Of a stretch of 30,634 bases of DNA, positions 15,066 to 22,896 are shown piece after piece. This DNA is from Planctomycetota bacterium (GTDB lineage Bacteria; Planctomycetota; MHYJ01; JACQXL01; JACQZI01). Position numbers and translations under genes: made by a program. The stretch lies in the NCBI GenBank assembly GCA_016207825.1, contig JACQZI010000031.1, positions 1 to 30,634 on the forward strand. The letters are read 5' to 3'. Position 1 is the first letter of the stretch; every line of letters starts with the position of its first letter. The notes beneath the pieces were generated by a model. It was not told where the DNA came from. It made no database searches and saw nothing but the letters and a program-made list of their open reading frames with translations.

Positions 15066-15698
15066 CTATTTCTTGGTTTTAGACTCCTCTATTTTCTTGG
15101 CCAGTTCATCCGCGCTGATAACTTTTTTGGCCACCAGCAGTTTCACCAGCGCATCCAGGAGAAGCTGGTGGTCTTCACCGTCTTTTATCGCCGGAATCGG
15201 ACCGGTGCTTTCCAGGTCCTTGATAAGCTCTTCCTTGGTTGTCGGCCCGGTCTTGGGCTTATCAAACATTTCGGCGATTATTTTCTTTAAAGCGCTCCGG
15301 TGAGCCAGGACCACCTCTACTCTCATGTTGGTAAAAAGCTGTATCTCCTCAATCGCTTCGTAATCGGTCGGGTCGCTTATAGCAATCGTCAGGATATCTT
15401 CGTGCTTGGTCATCGGAAGGAAAGTGTATTTTTCTATCAACGACTGCGGTATTTTCTTGATTAATCCTTCCGGCCAAACCACTTTTTGAGGATCGACTAT
15501 TTTCAGCTCCTGCTGCTGGGCAAGAAATTCGACAAGGGTTTCTTCCTTAATAAAACCCAGTTTTTCGATTATTTCGCCCAGCCGCCCGCCCGTATTCTGC
15601 TGGTATTCCAAAGCTTTTTTCAACTGTTGCGGCGATATCATTTTGGCCTTGAGGAGCATCTCACCAAGACGATTTTGTTTTTCCTTATTTTGTTCCAT
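15066..15698 (-). CDS. Stand-alone GspE/PilB N-terminal (MshEN) domain protein
   Basis: 210 aa. It corresponds to the N-terminal part of type II secretion / type IV pilus ATPases (GspE/PilB/MshE) with no ATPase domain. Two consecutive repeats are visible: RLGEMLLKAKMI then LKKALEYQQ, and RLGEIIEKLGFI then LVEFLAQQ. They are separated by a short NTGG linker. This matches the paired RLG-L-G-L-Q pattern of c-di-GMP-binding MshEN domains, although the first copy lacks the usual glycine (LLKAKMI). A second GSPII_E-N-like region (LPMTKHEDILTIAISDPTD) follows, and the last 60 residues are charged. It may be a c-di-GMP-responsive adaptor or regulator; no pilus genes are adjacent. A promoter very close to the ATG suggests a leaderless mRNA. 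Confidence 0.85.
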   Translation of the reverse strand: MEQNKEKQNRLGEMLLKAKMISPQQLKKALEYQQNTGGRLGEIIEKLGFIKEETLVEFLAQQQELKIVDPQKVVWPEGLIKKIPQSLIEKYTFLPMTKHEDILTIAISDPTDYEAIEEIQLFTNMRVEVVLAHRSALKKIIAEMFDKPKTGPTTKEELIKDLESTGPIPAIKDGEDHQLLLDALVKLLVAKKVISADELAKKIEESKTKK

Positions 15699-15704
15699 GA
15701 CAAA

Positions 15705-15733
15705 ATTATAACTGACTCGATTATAAAATGCAA
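15705..15733 (-). promoter_or_regulatory. Promoter of the MshEN gene, predicted leaderless
   Basis: Minus strand TTGCAT (15728-15733), 17-bp spacer, perfect TATAAT (15705-15710). The -10 box ends only 6 nt before the ATG (15698), so transcription should begin at or beside the start codon. No Shine-Dalgarno sequence is present, consistent with leaderless translation. Confidence 0.6.
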
Positions 15734-15782
15734 CATTTTTTTGTGATTTATTGTATTTTTATTATCCTTTTCCCTTGAAATA

Positions 15783-15798
15783 ATCAAAGGCTTTTGAT
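15783..15798 (+). promoter_or_regulatory. Small palindrome before comEC
   Basis: ATCAAA-GGCT-TTTGAT forms perfect 6-bp arms 16 nt before the comEC ATG, in the divergent MshEN/comEC spacer. It may be an operator or a leader hairpin; no regulator is identified. Confidence 0.3.
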
Positions 15799-15813
15799 AG
15801 GGATAAACATGAA

Positions 15814-18336
15814 ATGTCTACCATAAAATCGCCGCCACGCCCGTTGGTTTCGGTTACTGCCTTCTTTATCGCAGGCATTCTCTTGGCAAATTACAATATC
15901 CTGCCGAAAAACACCGCATTCTGGCTGTTGGCAGCCGCTTTCGCTTCCTGGGGCGCGCTTTATTTATTCAACCGTTTATCTGCTTTCAGATTTATTCTTA
16001 TCTTGATATTATTTTTAATAGCCGGATTTTTCAGGCTATACTGCGCAAACGAACTGCCGGGAAATCATATAGCTAATCTTAAGCATGAAGATGTTGCCAT
16101 AATCCTTACCGGAGTAGTTACGGAAGAGCCGGTCATCACCAACGACCCGGATATTGACGGCGAAAATGACGAGGAAATGTTTGATGATAAATTCCGGGAT
16201 GGAATCAGAGGGCGGTTTGTTATCAGATGCGAAACGCTAATGCCGGCCGGCGGTAACAGCGATAAAACCATCCAAACTTACGGCTTATTGCTGGTAAGAT
16301 TTTATGAGTTTACCCCTAAAATCAAATACGGAGACAGGGTAGAAATACTAGGCTTGATTTCCTCTCCCAAGCCGCCTTCCAACCCCGGAGGATTTGATTA
16401 CCGCCAATATCTTCAGCGCCAAGGTATTTATAAAACCATTCTCCTGACAAAACCGGATAACCTTAAAATCACAAGTTCCGGTCATGGGAACTTCATTTTA
16501 CGGATGGTGCAATCTGTCCGGCGCAAGCTGAGCGAAAAGATAGAAAGTACTTTTACAGCGGAACACCAGGGGTTAATCAAGGCATTAATTCTTGGCGACC
16601 AGAACGCGGTTCCAGCATACCAGGAAAACAACTTCCAGCGGACAGGGACTATTCATTTTCTCTCGGTAAGCGGATTACATGTGGTCCTGGTTTTGGGAAT
16701 GTTTCTGTGGATATTTTCCATGCTGAAGATAACCGGCAACCGGCGGACGATTCCCTTAATGCTAATAACGCTCTTTTATATGGGATTGACCGGTTTTAAT
16801 ACGCCGGTAGTTCGTTCGGGAATCATGGTCATGGTGTTCCTGGGAGCGGATTTATTCAAGCGCAAAAGCAATTCCCTTAACAGCCTGGCCCTGGCTGCGC
16901 TTATAATTCTTTTGTATAATCCAAACGAGTTATTCAGCATCGGCTTTCAGCTCTCGTTCATCTGTGTTTTATCCATGGTAATGTTATACCCGGAAATGAT
17001 GCGCATTTTACCGAAGGAAGATGAAGCCCTGCTTGCCGTCATCCCGCAAACATGGCCGGAGAAAATATGGCGCGCTGTTAAGTGGTATATTTTCAGGAGT
17101 GTTGCTGTATCGGTTTCCGCGTGGCTCGGAAGCGCGCTGCTTGTCATAACATATTTTAATATTATCACGCCGGTTTTCATCCCGGCTAATCTTATCCTGA
17201 GTCCGCTTATTTTCCTGATATTACTAATCGGCCTTTTATACCTGCCGTTTAGTTTGATAGGAATACCACTCGTCTTCCCGGACGCCCTGATGTTATTGTC
17301 CGATGCTACGACATGGACTGTTAAACTTTTAGCGCGGATGCCCGGCGCTTATTTTTACCTGCCGGATATTCCTTTATGGATGATAACCGGCTATTACACG
17401 ATGTTTTGTCTGTGGTATATATCGCCATATTTGGGTGCGCGGCGTTTGAAATACCTTTTGGCGTTAAGTGGCGCAACAGTTTTGCTTATTGCCGGATGGA
17501 TTATAACTCCGCTGGGCGCCGTCAAACATAACTCAGCTGATATAACCATGATAGATGTCGGCAATGGGTCGAGCTTTTATATGGAATTCCCTGACGGCAA
17601 AAATGTGCTTTATGATTCCGGCACGACCAGCCCGTTTGATGTCGGCGGTCAGACCATCGCCCCGTTCCTGTGGGAAAAAGGCATCACAAAAATAGACACG
17701 ATAATTTTATCGCATTCGCACCTCGACCATATCAACAGCATTCCATCACTCTTGGAAAGATTCCGCGTTAGGCGTGTGATTATATCGGATTACTGGTTTG
17801 AACATGGCTCGAACGACAACGGTAAAATCCTGGTTTCGCTGATTTCCAATATGGGCATCGCTATTGAAAGGGTCAACCGCGGTGATAAGATAACCCTCGC
17901 GAAAGATATTATCGGAACGGTCATGGGCCCACCAACCTGGGACGAGGTAGAGAAAAGCAATCAGGCCTTCAAAGACCCGAATGATATCTCGATGATACTA
18001 AAAATAACCTGTAAGGAAAAATCACTGCTCTTAACGGGCGATATCCAGACCATGGGCATACTCTGGTTTTTGGAATCCGGGCAGAAAGGCTTCCAATCCG
18101 ATATCCTCCAGATTCCTCACCACGGATATAAGGAGCCGCGCATCCGGAGCCTTATCGAAGCCGTCCAGCCGAAAGACGCCCTGATTAACGGCACGGAAAA
18201 CTCAATCGCGGATGAAACCATCCAACTCTGCGATGAGAATAATGTTAAGGTCTTCAGTTCTTATAAAGACGGAGCGGTCACAATCAGGTTCGGGGAAGAA
18301 GGGATAAGCATTCGCCCGTTTAAGGATGGGAATTGA
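15814..18336 (+). CDS. comEC: ComEC/Rec2 DNA-uptake channel
   Basis: 840-aa inner-membrane protein that carries single-stranded DNA into the cytoplasm during natural transformation. Domain order is complete. It begins with hydrophobic helices and a DUF4131/OB-like region (EEPVITNDPDID, then PPSNPGGFDYRQYLQRQGIY). The competence domain comes next, with ALILGDQNAVP, FLSVSGLHVVLVLG and the following membrane helices. A C-terminal metallo-beta-lactamase-like domain has HSHLDH with H634/H636/D638/H639, LTGDIQ, and PHHG at 768-771. The lactamase-domain metal ligands look intact, implying possible nuclease activity. The gene is divergent from the MshEN gene and converges on the coiled-coil gene with only a 9-bp gap and no visible terminator. 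No other com genes are in the window. Confidence 0.93.
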   Translation: MSTIKSPPRPLVSVTAFFIAGILLANYNILPKNTAFWLLAAAFASWGALYLFNRLSAFRFILILILFLIAGFFRLYCANELPGNHIANLKHEDVAIILTGVVTEEPVITNDPDIDGENDEEMFDDKFRDGIRGRFVIRCETLMPAGGNSDKTIQTYGLLLVRFYEFTPKIKYGDRVEILGLISSPKPPSNPGGFDYRQYLQRQGIYKTILLTKPDNLKITSSGHGNFILRMVQSVRRKLSEKIESTFTAEHQGLIKALILGDQNAVPAYQENNFQRTGTIHFLSVSGLHVVLVLGMFLWIFSMLKITGNRRTIPLMLITLFYMGLTGFNTPVVRSGIMVMVFLGADLFKRKSNSLNSLALAALIILLYNPNELFSIGFQLSFICVLSMVMLYPEMMRILPKEDEALLAVIPQTWPEKIWRAVKWYIFRSVAVSVSAWLGSALLVITYFNIITPVFIPANLILSPLIFLILLIGLLYLPFSLIGIPLVFPDALMLLSDATTWTVKLLARMPGAYFYLPDIPLWMITGYYTMFCLWYISPYLGARRLKYLLALSGATVLLIAGWIITPLGAVKHNSADITMIDVGNGSSFYMEFPDGKNVLYDSGTTSPFDVGGQTIAPFLWEKGITKIDTIILSHSHLDHINSIPSLLERFRVRRVIISDYWFEHGSNDNGKILVSLISNMGIAIERVNRGDKITLAKDIIGTVMGPPTWDEVEKSNQAFKDPNDISMILKITCKEKSLLLTGDIQTMGILWFLESGQKGFQSDILQIPHHGYKEPRIRSLIEAVQPKDALINGTENSIADETIQLCDENNVKVFSSYKDGAVTIRFGEEGISIRPFKDGN

Positions 18337-18345
18337 AACCGTCCG

Positions 18346-19698
18346 CTATTTGAAATACTCTTTTATCAGTTCGTCGTATTTGGACGGCCAGGCATGATTT
18401 TCCAGCGCCTTTGCGCGCGCCTTGATTACTTCCTGCAAAAGCTCGATTCTCTCGGGAGGCGTATCAAGCGGAATGGAAAACTCACGGACGCTATCCGGCG
18501 CGCCGCCTGAGGGGTGCTGCGGGGCATAGGCCGCGTCATTCGCCAACGAAAAACCCGTTTGTTCCGGAGAAGAAGTTGGCTGTGTAGAACCTGATTGATA
18601 TTTTGATATCGCCTCTTTGATTTCCCTTTCGGATATCTTAAGCCGGGTCTGGATGGTTTCCATTACCTGCCGGTTTTTCCGGGAGATGGCTTCAAAGAAT
18701 TCCTGCAACGGCTCGCTGAAAGCCCCTGTATCCGGATTGGATTTATTTTCCAGCGCTTCCAGTCCTTCTTTCAGGTTTTGTCCCAATACTTCGGACGGCA
18801 TCTTATCAATCGCCTCTTTCAAGGCGTCTTTCAGCTGGTTAAACATATCAACGCTCACCTGCCCTGCGGCAAGGGCCGTTTCTATTTCCTTCATTAATTT
18901 ATTGATTTCAGCCGGATTACCGGACAGTTCAGGCGATGCTGTCTTATTGAATATAAGAACAATCTGGTCCAGCAATTTATTCGCGGTCTCTATCTGCCGG
19001 AGCTCTTTGGCTGTTTTCTCTTTCAGCTCTTCCAACTGCCTCAATATTTCTTCCGGGTTATCGCCCTGCTTTATCGCCTGCGCGACAGCTTCCATCTGGT
19101 CGGAAAGGCTTTTGGTCATGGCATCCAAATCAGTCTTATTTTGGAATGATTGGAGCGTATTGGTGAGTTTGCCTGCCTGGTTATCCATCAAGTCATTCAG
19201 GGTCTCCTTAGCCTCGGAAAAGTTTATGGGGATAAGCCAGATGACGATTATCCCGAGAACGGAAAGCGCAAACTGGAAAATATAATTCGTGTTAAACCGT
19301 TTATAAGCTATTGCGGGCGCAATGCGGAACCTGATGGTTTCCGTTTCCCTGAGCAGTAATTTTTCTATCGTATTAGGGCTGGGTTTTACGACACATTCCA
19401 GGCTGGCGGCCAAACGGTTATTCAAGAGCATAGCGTCATCCAGGAATATCGCCGTCTGGTAAAGCGAAGGCTTTCTGGATATCCCTATGGATAAGCCGAA
19501 GACAAACCCGATGCCAAGAATCAAAAGGTAATCCCAGATATAAAGCATCAGGATCCCCAGCTTGGCTAGGATAACGGCAACGGCAATAAGAATAATGAAG
19601 TAGAATCCAATCAAAAGAATATGTTCCAGGGTGTTTTTTATCCAAAGGGCATTGCTGACGCGCCGCAATGAGCCGATTAAATCGTTCCTGTTTTCCAT
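18346..19698 (-). CDS. Membrane-anchored coiled-coil protein, unknown function
   Basis: 450 aa. Three hydrophobic helices lie in the first 170 residues (about 24-47, 50-72 and 143-163). They are followed by a long charged helical region (170-390) with many E/K/Q heptads (QLEELKEKTAKELRQIET), probably coiled coil, then a Pro/Ser-rich linker and a C-terminal segment (LQEVIKARAKALENHAWPSKYDELIKEYF). The layout recalls DUF4175-like proteins found beside MoxR/BatA-type genes in Planctomycetota, but I cannot assign it firmly. It starts 5 nt after the YdjY-domain gene, so the two form one transcriptional unit. Confidence 0.7.
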   Translation of the reverse strand: MENRNDLIGSLRRVSNALWIKNTLEHILLIGFYFIILIAVAVILAKLGILMLYIWDYLLILGIGFVFGLSIGISRKPSLYQTAIFLDDAMLLNNRLAASLECVVKPSPNTIEKLLLRETETIRFRIAPAIAYKRFNTNYIFQFALSVLGIIVIWLIPINFSEAKETLNDLMDNQAGKLTNTLQSFQNKTDLDAMTKSLSDQMEAVAQAIKQGDNPEEILRQLEELKEKTAKELRQIETANKLLDQIVLIFNKTASPELSGNPAEINKLMKEIETALAAGQVSVDMFNQLKDALKEAIDKMPSEVLGQNLKEGLEALENKSNPDTGAFSEPLQEFFEAISRKNRQVMETIQTRLKISEREIKEAISKYQSGSTQPTSSPEQTGFSLANDAAYAPQHPSGGAPDSVREFSIPLDTPPERIELLQEVIKARAKALENHAWPSKYDELIKEYFK

Positions 19699-19703
19699 AT
19701 ATT

Positions 19704-20705
19704 TTATTTATTAGGATCAGGTTTGTCTTTATTTTGCTCTTGCTCCTTCTTTCTCTTTTCCTCCTCCCACTTTTTCATTTCCTCTTCGACTTTCTTTTTC
19801 CAATCAGCTTCCCACTTGGTGACATCTTCCTTAGCCTTTTTGATTTCCTCTATTTCCTTTTCAGTAGGAACACGGATAATCACCTTAACGGCCGTCCCGA
19901 TTTCAGGAAGAAGCGGTTTATTCGGCTGGTAAAAAGTGCCAGTGCCGTATCCGCCGCTTTCGGTCGGATTATCTATGATAGCCGCCGGGTCGTGGTAAGT
20001 GGCAATGATAGTCTTGGTTGCCTCTGCCAGATATATCTGTCGCCCGGTCGGTTTGCCTGTATCGTAATCAATCTCATCCTCAAAAGTCGAGCCGGTATAA
20101 ACCCAACCGACTCTGGGCCATGGTTTTTCCGTCCGTATGTCTATAATCAAATCCTCGGCGCGGTATGAAAACTTCTTGCCTTTGTTTTCCCATTCAACAA
20201 TCACCACCACGGGATCTCCGGTTGGTTTCATAATCTCGCCCTGCTTTTTGGGTTTTTCCCCTTCTTTCAGGCCGAACATCATGAGCGCTGTCTGGATATT
20301 ACGCGGCTTACATTTAAGAACAACCAGCGATTCATAATCCTTGCCTCCGGCTGAACAGGCGAGGAGCTCCAACGGCATATTGTAATTGGAGATAGTCGCT
20401 TCCAGTTCTATCTTTTTTTCGTTCATATAAACAACTTCGCCGCTATCAAGGCGATAAACACCCTTTTCATTCGGGTCGGTCTTTACCACGGGCTCGGTCG
20501 TGGATTGGTTAGTCGGCGTAACGGGTTCAGAGGCGGCATCAGCAACCGGCGGCTGGACTTCGGCGGGTGGATTATTACCGGATTGGGCGCGCGCATAATT
20601 CAAAAGCCGCGATATGCCCCCGTAGAAAATAAAAGCAATCGCTACGGGAACAAGCAAAGCACCTATCGCAATAATCTTTTTCTTAGATTTATTATCCTGT
20701 GACAT
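19704..20705 (-). CDS. Membrane-anchored YdjY-domain protein
   Basis: 333 aa from the ATG at 20705, chosen because GGGGGAAAG precedes it; a TTG at 20753 would add 16 unlikely residues. One N-terminal membrane helix (IIAIGALLVPVAIAFIFYGG) is followed by a Pro/Thr-rich linker. The YdjY-like domain runs from about residue 75 to 285: VYRLDSGEVVYMNEKKIELEA, MPLELLACSAGGKDYESLVVL, KPRNIQTALMMFGL, and WVYTGSTFEDE, ending with TAVKVIIRVP. A charged K/E-rich helix forms the C-terminus. This domain is especially frequent in Planctomycetota, often in envelope proteins; its role is unknown. The gene pairs with the coiled-coil gene downstream. Confidence 0.78.
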   Translation of the reverse strand: MSQDNKSKKKIIAIGALLVPVAIAFIFYGGISRLLNYARAQSGNNPPAEVQPPVADAASEPVTPTNQSTTEPVVKTDPNEKGVYRLDSGEVVYMNEKKIELEATISNYNMPLELLACSAGGKDYESLVVLKCKPRNIQTALMMFGLKEGEKPKKQGEIMKPTGDPVVVIVEWENKGKKFSYRAEDLIIDIRTEKPWPRVGWVYTGSTFEDEIDYDTGKPTGRQIYLAEATKTIIATYHDPAAIIDNPTESGGYGTGTFYQPNKPLLPEIGTAVKVIIRVPTEKEIEEIKKAKEDVTKWEADWKKKVEEEMKKWEEEKRKKEQEQNKDKPDPNK

Positions 20706-20769
20706 AGTCTTTCCCCCATTAATATAAACGTAATACAAGCCCCTTTGGTTCAAAAAATCCGTTAAATAC

Positions 20770-20786
20770 CCGTATTTTTTATACGG
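20770..20786 (-). terminator. Hairpin just after ndk, weak terminator candidate
   Basis: A perfect CCGTAT/ATACGG stem with a 5-nt loop begins 3 nt after the ndk stop. There is no T-run directly after it on the minus strand; a T6 tract follows about 14 nt later. It may stabilise the 3' end or terminate inefficiently. Confidence 0.35.
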
Positions 20787-20789
20787 TGT

Positions 20790-21263
20790 TTACGATATAA
20801 TCTTATCATCCGGACTATGAATCCAGTTATGGGTATTCAACATGTAATCCAGGAGCTCATTCTGGGTAAAGAAGACGGACATTTCTGTATTGGCATTCTC
20901 CGGTGAGTCGGAAGCATGGATAAGATTATATGTGGTGCCTGACCCGAAATCGCCGCGGATGGTGCCCGGTTCGGCATCAGGTCCCATGGTTGCGCCAATC
21001 ATTTTGCGGCAAATGGAAACGACTTCCCTGGCTTCCAGGACCATGACCACAACGGGCGCTGAGGTAATGAAACGAACCAACCCTTTGTAAAACCCTTTCT
21101 TTTTATGTATGGCATAAAGGGTCTGGGCCTGTTTAAGCGAGACGGAAATGAGTTTTAAGCCGACGATTTTCAGACCTTTTTCCTCAAAGCGGCTGATAAT
21201 TCTGCCTGCCAATTGCCTCTGAACCGCATCAGGCTTAATAATAACCAATGTTCTTTCCAGCAT
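20790..21263 (-). CDS. ndk: Nucleoside diphosphate kinase
   Basis: Transfers the gamma phosphate of nucleoside triphosphates to nucleoside diphosphates through a phospho-histidine. 157 aa; bacterial Ndk is usually about 135-150, so it has a slightly longer C-terminus (NTHNWIHSPDDKIIS). Visible motifs: RTLVIIKPDAVQR (4-16), MIGATMGPDAEPGTIRGDF, and the active-site NLIHASDSPENA with the catalytic His, plus the terminal EMSVFF. Shine-Dalgarno AAGGAG lies before the ATG, and a strong promoter is visible upstream. It is probably transcribed on its own or with the downstream YdjY gene. Confidence 0.97.
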   Translation of the reverse strand: MLERTLVIIKPDAVQRQLAGRIISRFEEKGLKIVGLKLISVSLKQAQTLYAIHKKKGFYKGLVRFITSAPVVVMVLEAREVVSICRKMIGATMGPDAEPGTIRGDFGSGTTYNLIHASDSPENANTEMSVFFTQNELLDYMLNTHNWIHSPDDKIIS

Positions 21264-21296
21264 AAATCACTCCTTATAAATTTAATTATAGTATTT

Positions 21297-21325
21297 ATTT
21301 TATACCTCCTTTTAAGGAATGTCAA
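21297..21325 (-). promoter_or_regulatory. Sigma70-type promoter for ndk
   Basis: Minus strand TTGACA (21320-21325, perfect -35), 17-bp spacer, TAAAAT (21297-21302). It gives a short 5' leader of about 25-30 nt with Shine-Dalgarno AAGGAG before the ndk ATG. Confidence 0.6.
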
Positions 21326-21377
21326 GAGAAAGGAGATTTCAGGAAGGGGAAGAAGCCCCCTATAAACAAGAGGATTT

Positions 21378-22844
21378 TCACTTCACCCTATAAACGACCA
21401 TGCTTGTATTCCCATAATGAAAAATATTTATCTCTTCCAAATCAGATGGGTTTAACTTGCTTCTGAAATCAGGGATAATAATGTCGATGTCCGACGTGTC
21501 TATAACCAAATAATCAGCTTTATGTTTAATACATCTGAGGTTTTCCATCAAATCAGAATAATTTGTCCCGTTAAGCCTAAGGCGACTTTGGGTGTAATGT
21601 TCTATAATCCTGCTCCCGCTGTAATAAGGAATGCGGTTGGAATCCGCAACAATCAAAGGCTGTGCTATGCCTTTGTGATTATATTTAATCCATTCTCCGA
21701 CTTCCCTTTCAGAAAGCTTATCCTTATTCACCGGTTTAAAGGTAAACGGAATAAACATACCAATAACCACCAGCACGCTTGCAATTAATCCCCTGCGAGA
21801 TATCTTATTTGCAATCACATACAATCCGATGGCGCCCCAGAAGATTATTAATGGAATCAAAGGCGTAGTGTATCGCTTGCTTATCCTTAAAGCAAAGTCT
21901 GCAAACTTTATCAAGACAATGAAATAGACAATAAACACCGACAATATTATCCAGATATTAATCTTATTAAAACCATCTTTGATATGGCCCTTACGCACAA
22001 GCCAACCGGCAATGATAAGAGCAAGGAATATGCCGCTCGCCCCGAAGAAATCGGCTATGGTTATATAAATCGATTGCAGCTTGATTACCGGATTTGCCAT
22101 CTTGGCTATGTTATCAAAAGAAAGTTTCCCACTGATGGTGAATTCCCCGGATTTCCTTATCATATAAATAATATAAGGGATAGCTGCCAAGAGCCAGGGC
22201 AGAGTGATAAATAACAAACTTAACGCTTTCTTTTTCAACCCGCCTTTCCACCACAATCTAAAATCGAGGAAAACAATCCACGCAACAAATATAAAGAGAA
22301 GCACAATCCCATCCGGACGGGTCAGGAACGAGAGCATGGTAAATACGCCGGTCAATGCAAGGAATAAATATCGTTTCCGTGTCATGTTTGTTTCTTCACG
22401 CGATGCGATAAACAAATAAACCGAGCCTGTAAGAAGAAATATAAATGTCCCGGTAGTAAGAACCGCGGATGAAAGCCGCGCCAGTTCCTGATGGAATATG
22501 TAAAACAAGGATGAAATTACCGCAATGGCTTTGCTTGTAAAAAGCTTAATTGCTATTAAGTAAAGCGGTATTACCGCCAGGGAACTTAACAGTATAGAAA
22601 CAAGCATCCCTGCCCATTCCCAATTACCAATCAACCGGTAAGCAAGGGACATAAGGAACGGATAAACCGGATGATACGGGTGAGAAATTGCTTCCTTAAA
22701 CTGCCCGTTATAATAATATGAAGCGGCCTCTATATATAAAGGCCCGTCGCTTGAAATCACATATGTGTTCAGGGCGATTGCCAGGCGGACTATCAAAGCC
22801 AGCCCGAAAAGGATAAAAAGAATCAATTTAGTCTGCTTATTCAT
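21378..22844 (-). CDS. GT-C (GT39/ArnT-type) membrane glycosyltransferase
   Basis: 488 aa with about eleven hydrophobic segments. The first extracytoplasmic loop carries the acidic residues characteristic of polyprenyl-phosphate-sugar-dependent GT-C enzymes (SSDGPLYIEAASYYYNG) and an HPYHPVYPFLMSL motif. The C-terminal about 100 residues are soluble (LIVADSNRIPYYSGSR and on). This fits the PMT/ArnT/dolichyl-phosphate-mannose transferase superfamily; the acceptor (lipid, protein or polysaccharide) cannot be told. It lies 52 nt downstream of the Fe-S reductase gene on the same strand, without an obvious functional link. Confidence 0.82.
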   Translation of the reverse strand: MNKQTKLILFILFGLALIVRLAIALNTYVISSDGPLYIEAASYYYNGQFKEAISHPYHPVYPFLMSLAYRLIGNWEWAGMLVSILLSSLAVIPLYLIAIKLFTSKAIAVISSLFYIFHQELARLSSAVLTTGTFIFLLTGSVYLFIASREETNMTRKRYLFLALTGVFTMLSFLTRPDGIVLLFIFVAWIVFLDFRLWWKGGLKKKALSLLFITLPWLLAAIPYIIYMIRKSGEFTISGKLSFDNIAKMANPVIKLQSIYITIADFFGASGIFLALIIAGWLVRKGHIKDGFNKINIWIILSVFIVYFIVLIKFADFALRISKRYTTPLIPLIIFWGAIGLYVIANKISRRGLIASVLVVIGMFIPFTFKPVNKDKLSEREVGEWIKYNHKGIAQPLIVADSNRIPYYSGSRIIEHYTQSRLRLNGTNYSDLMENLRCIKHKADYLVIDTSDIDIIIPDFRSKLNPSDLEEINIFHYGNTSMVVYRVK

Positions 22845-22896
22845 TAGAAATATAATGATAGAAAAACAATGGGGTTAAATCAAGGAAAAGAGTTGG

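Noticed and set aside
20706-20753. TTG start extending the YdjY-domain protein
   Set aside because: The ATG at 20705 has GGGGGAAAG at the right distance, and the extension would cross likely promoter sequence.
21346-21366. Terminator between the glycosyltransferase and ndk
   Set aside because: AGGGG and CCCCT can pair, but no T-run follows on either strand.
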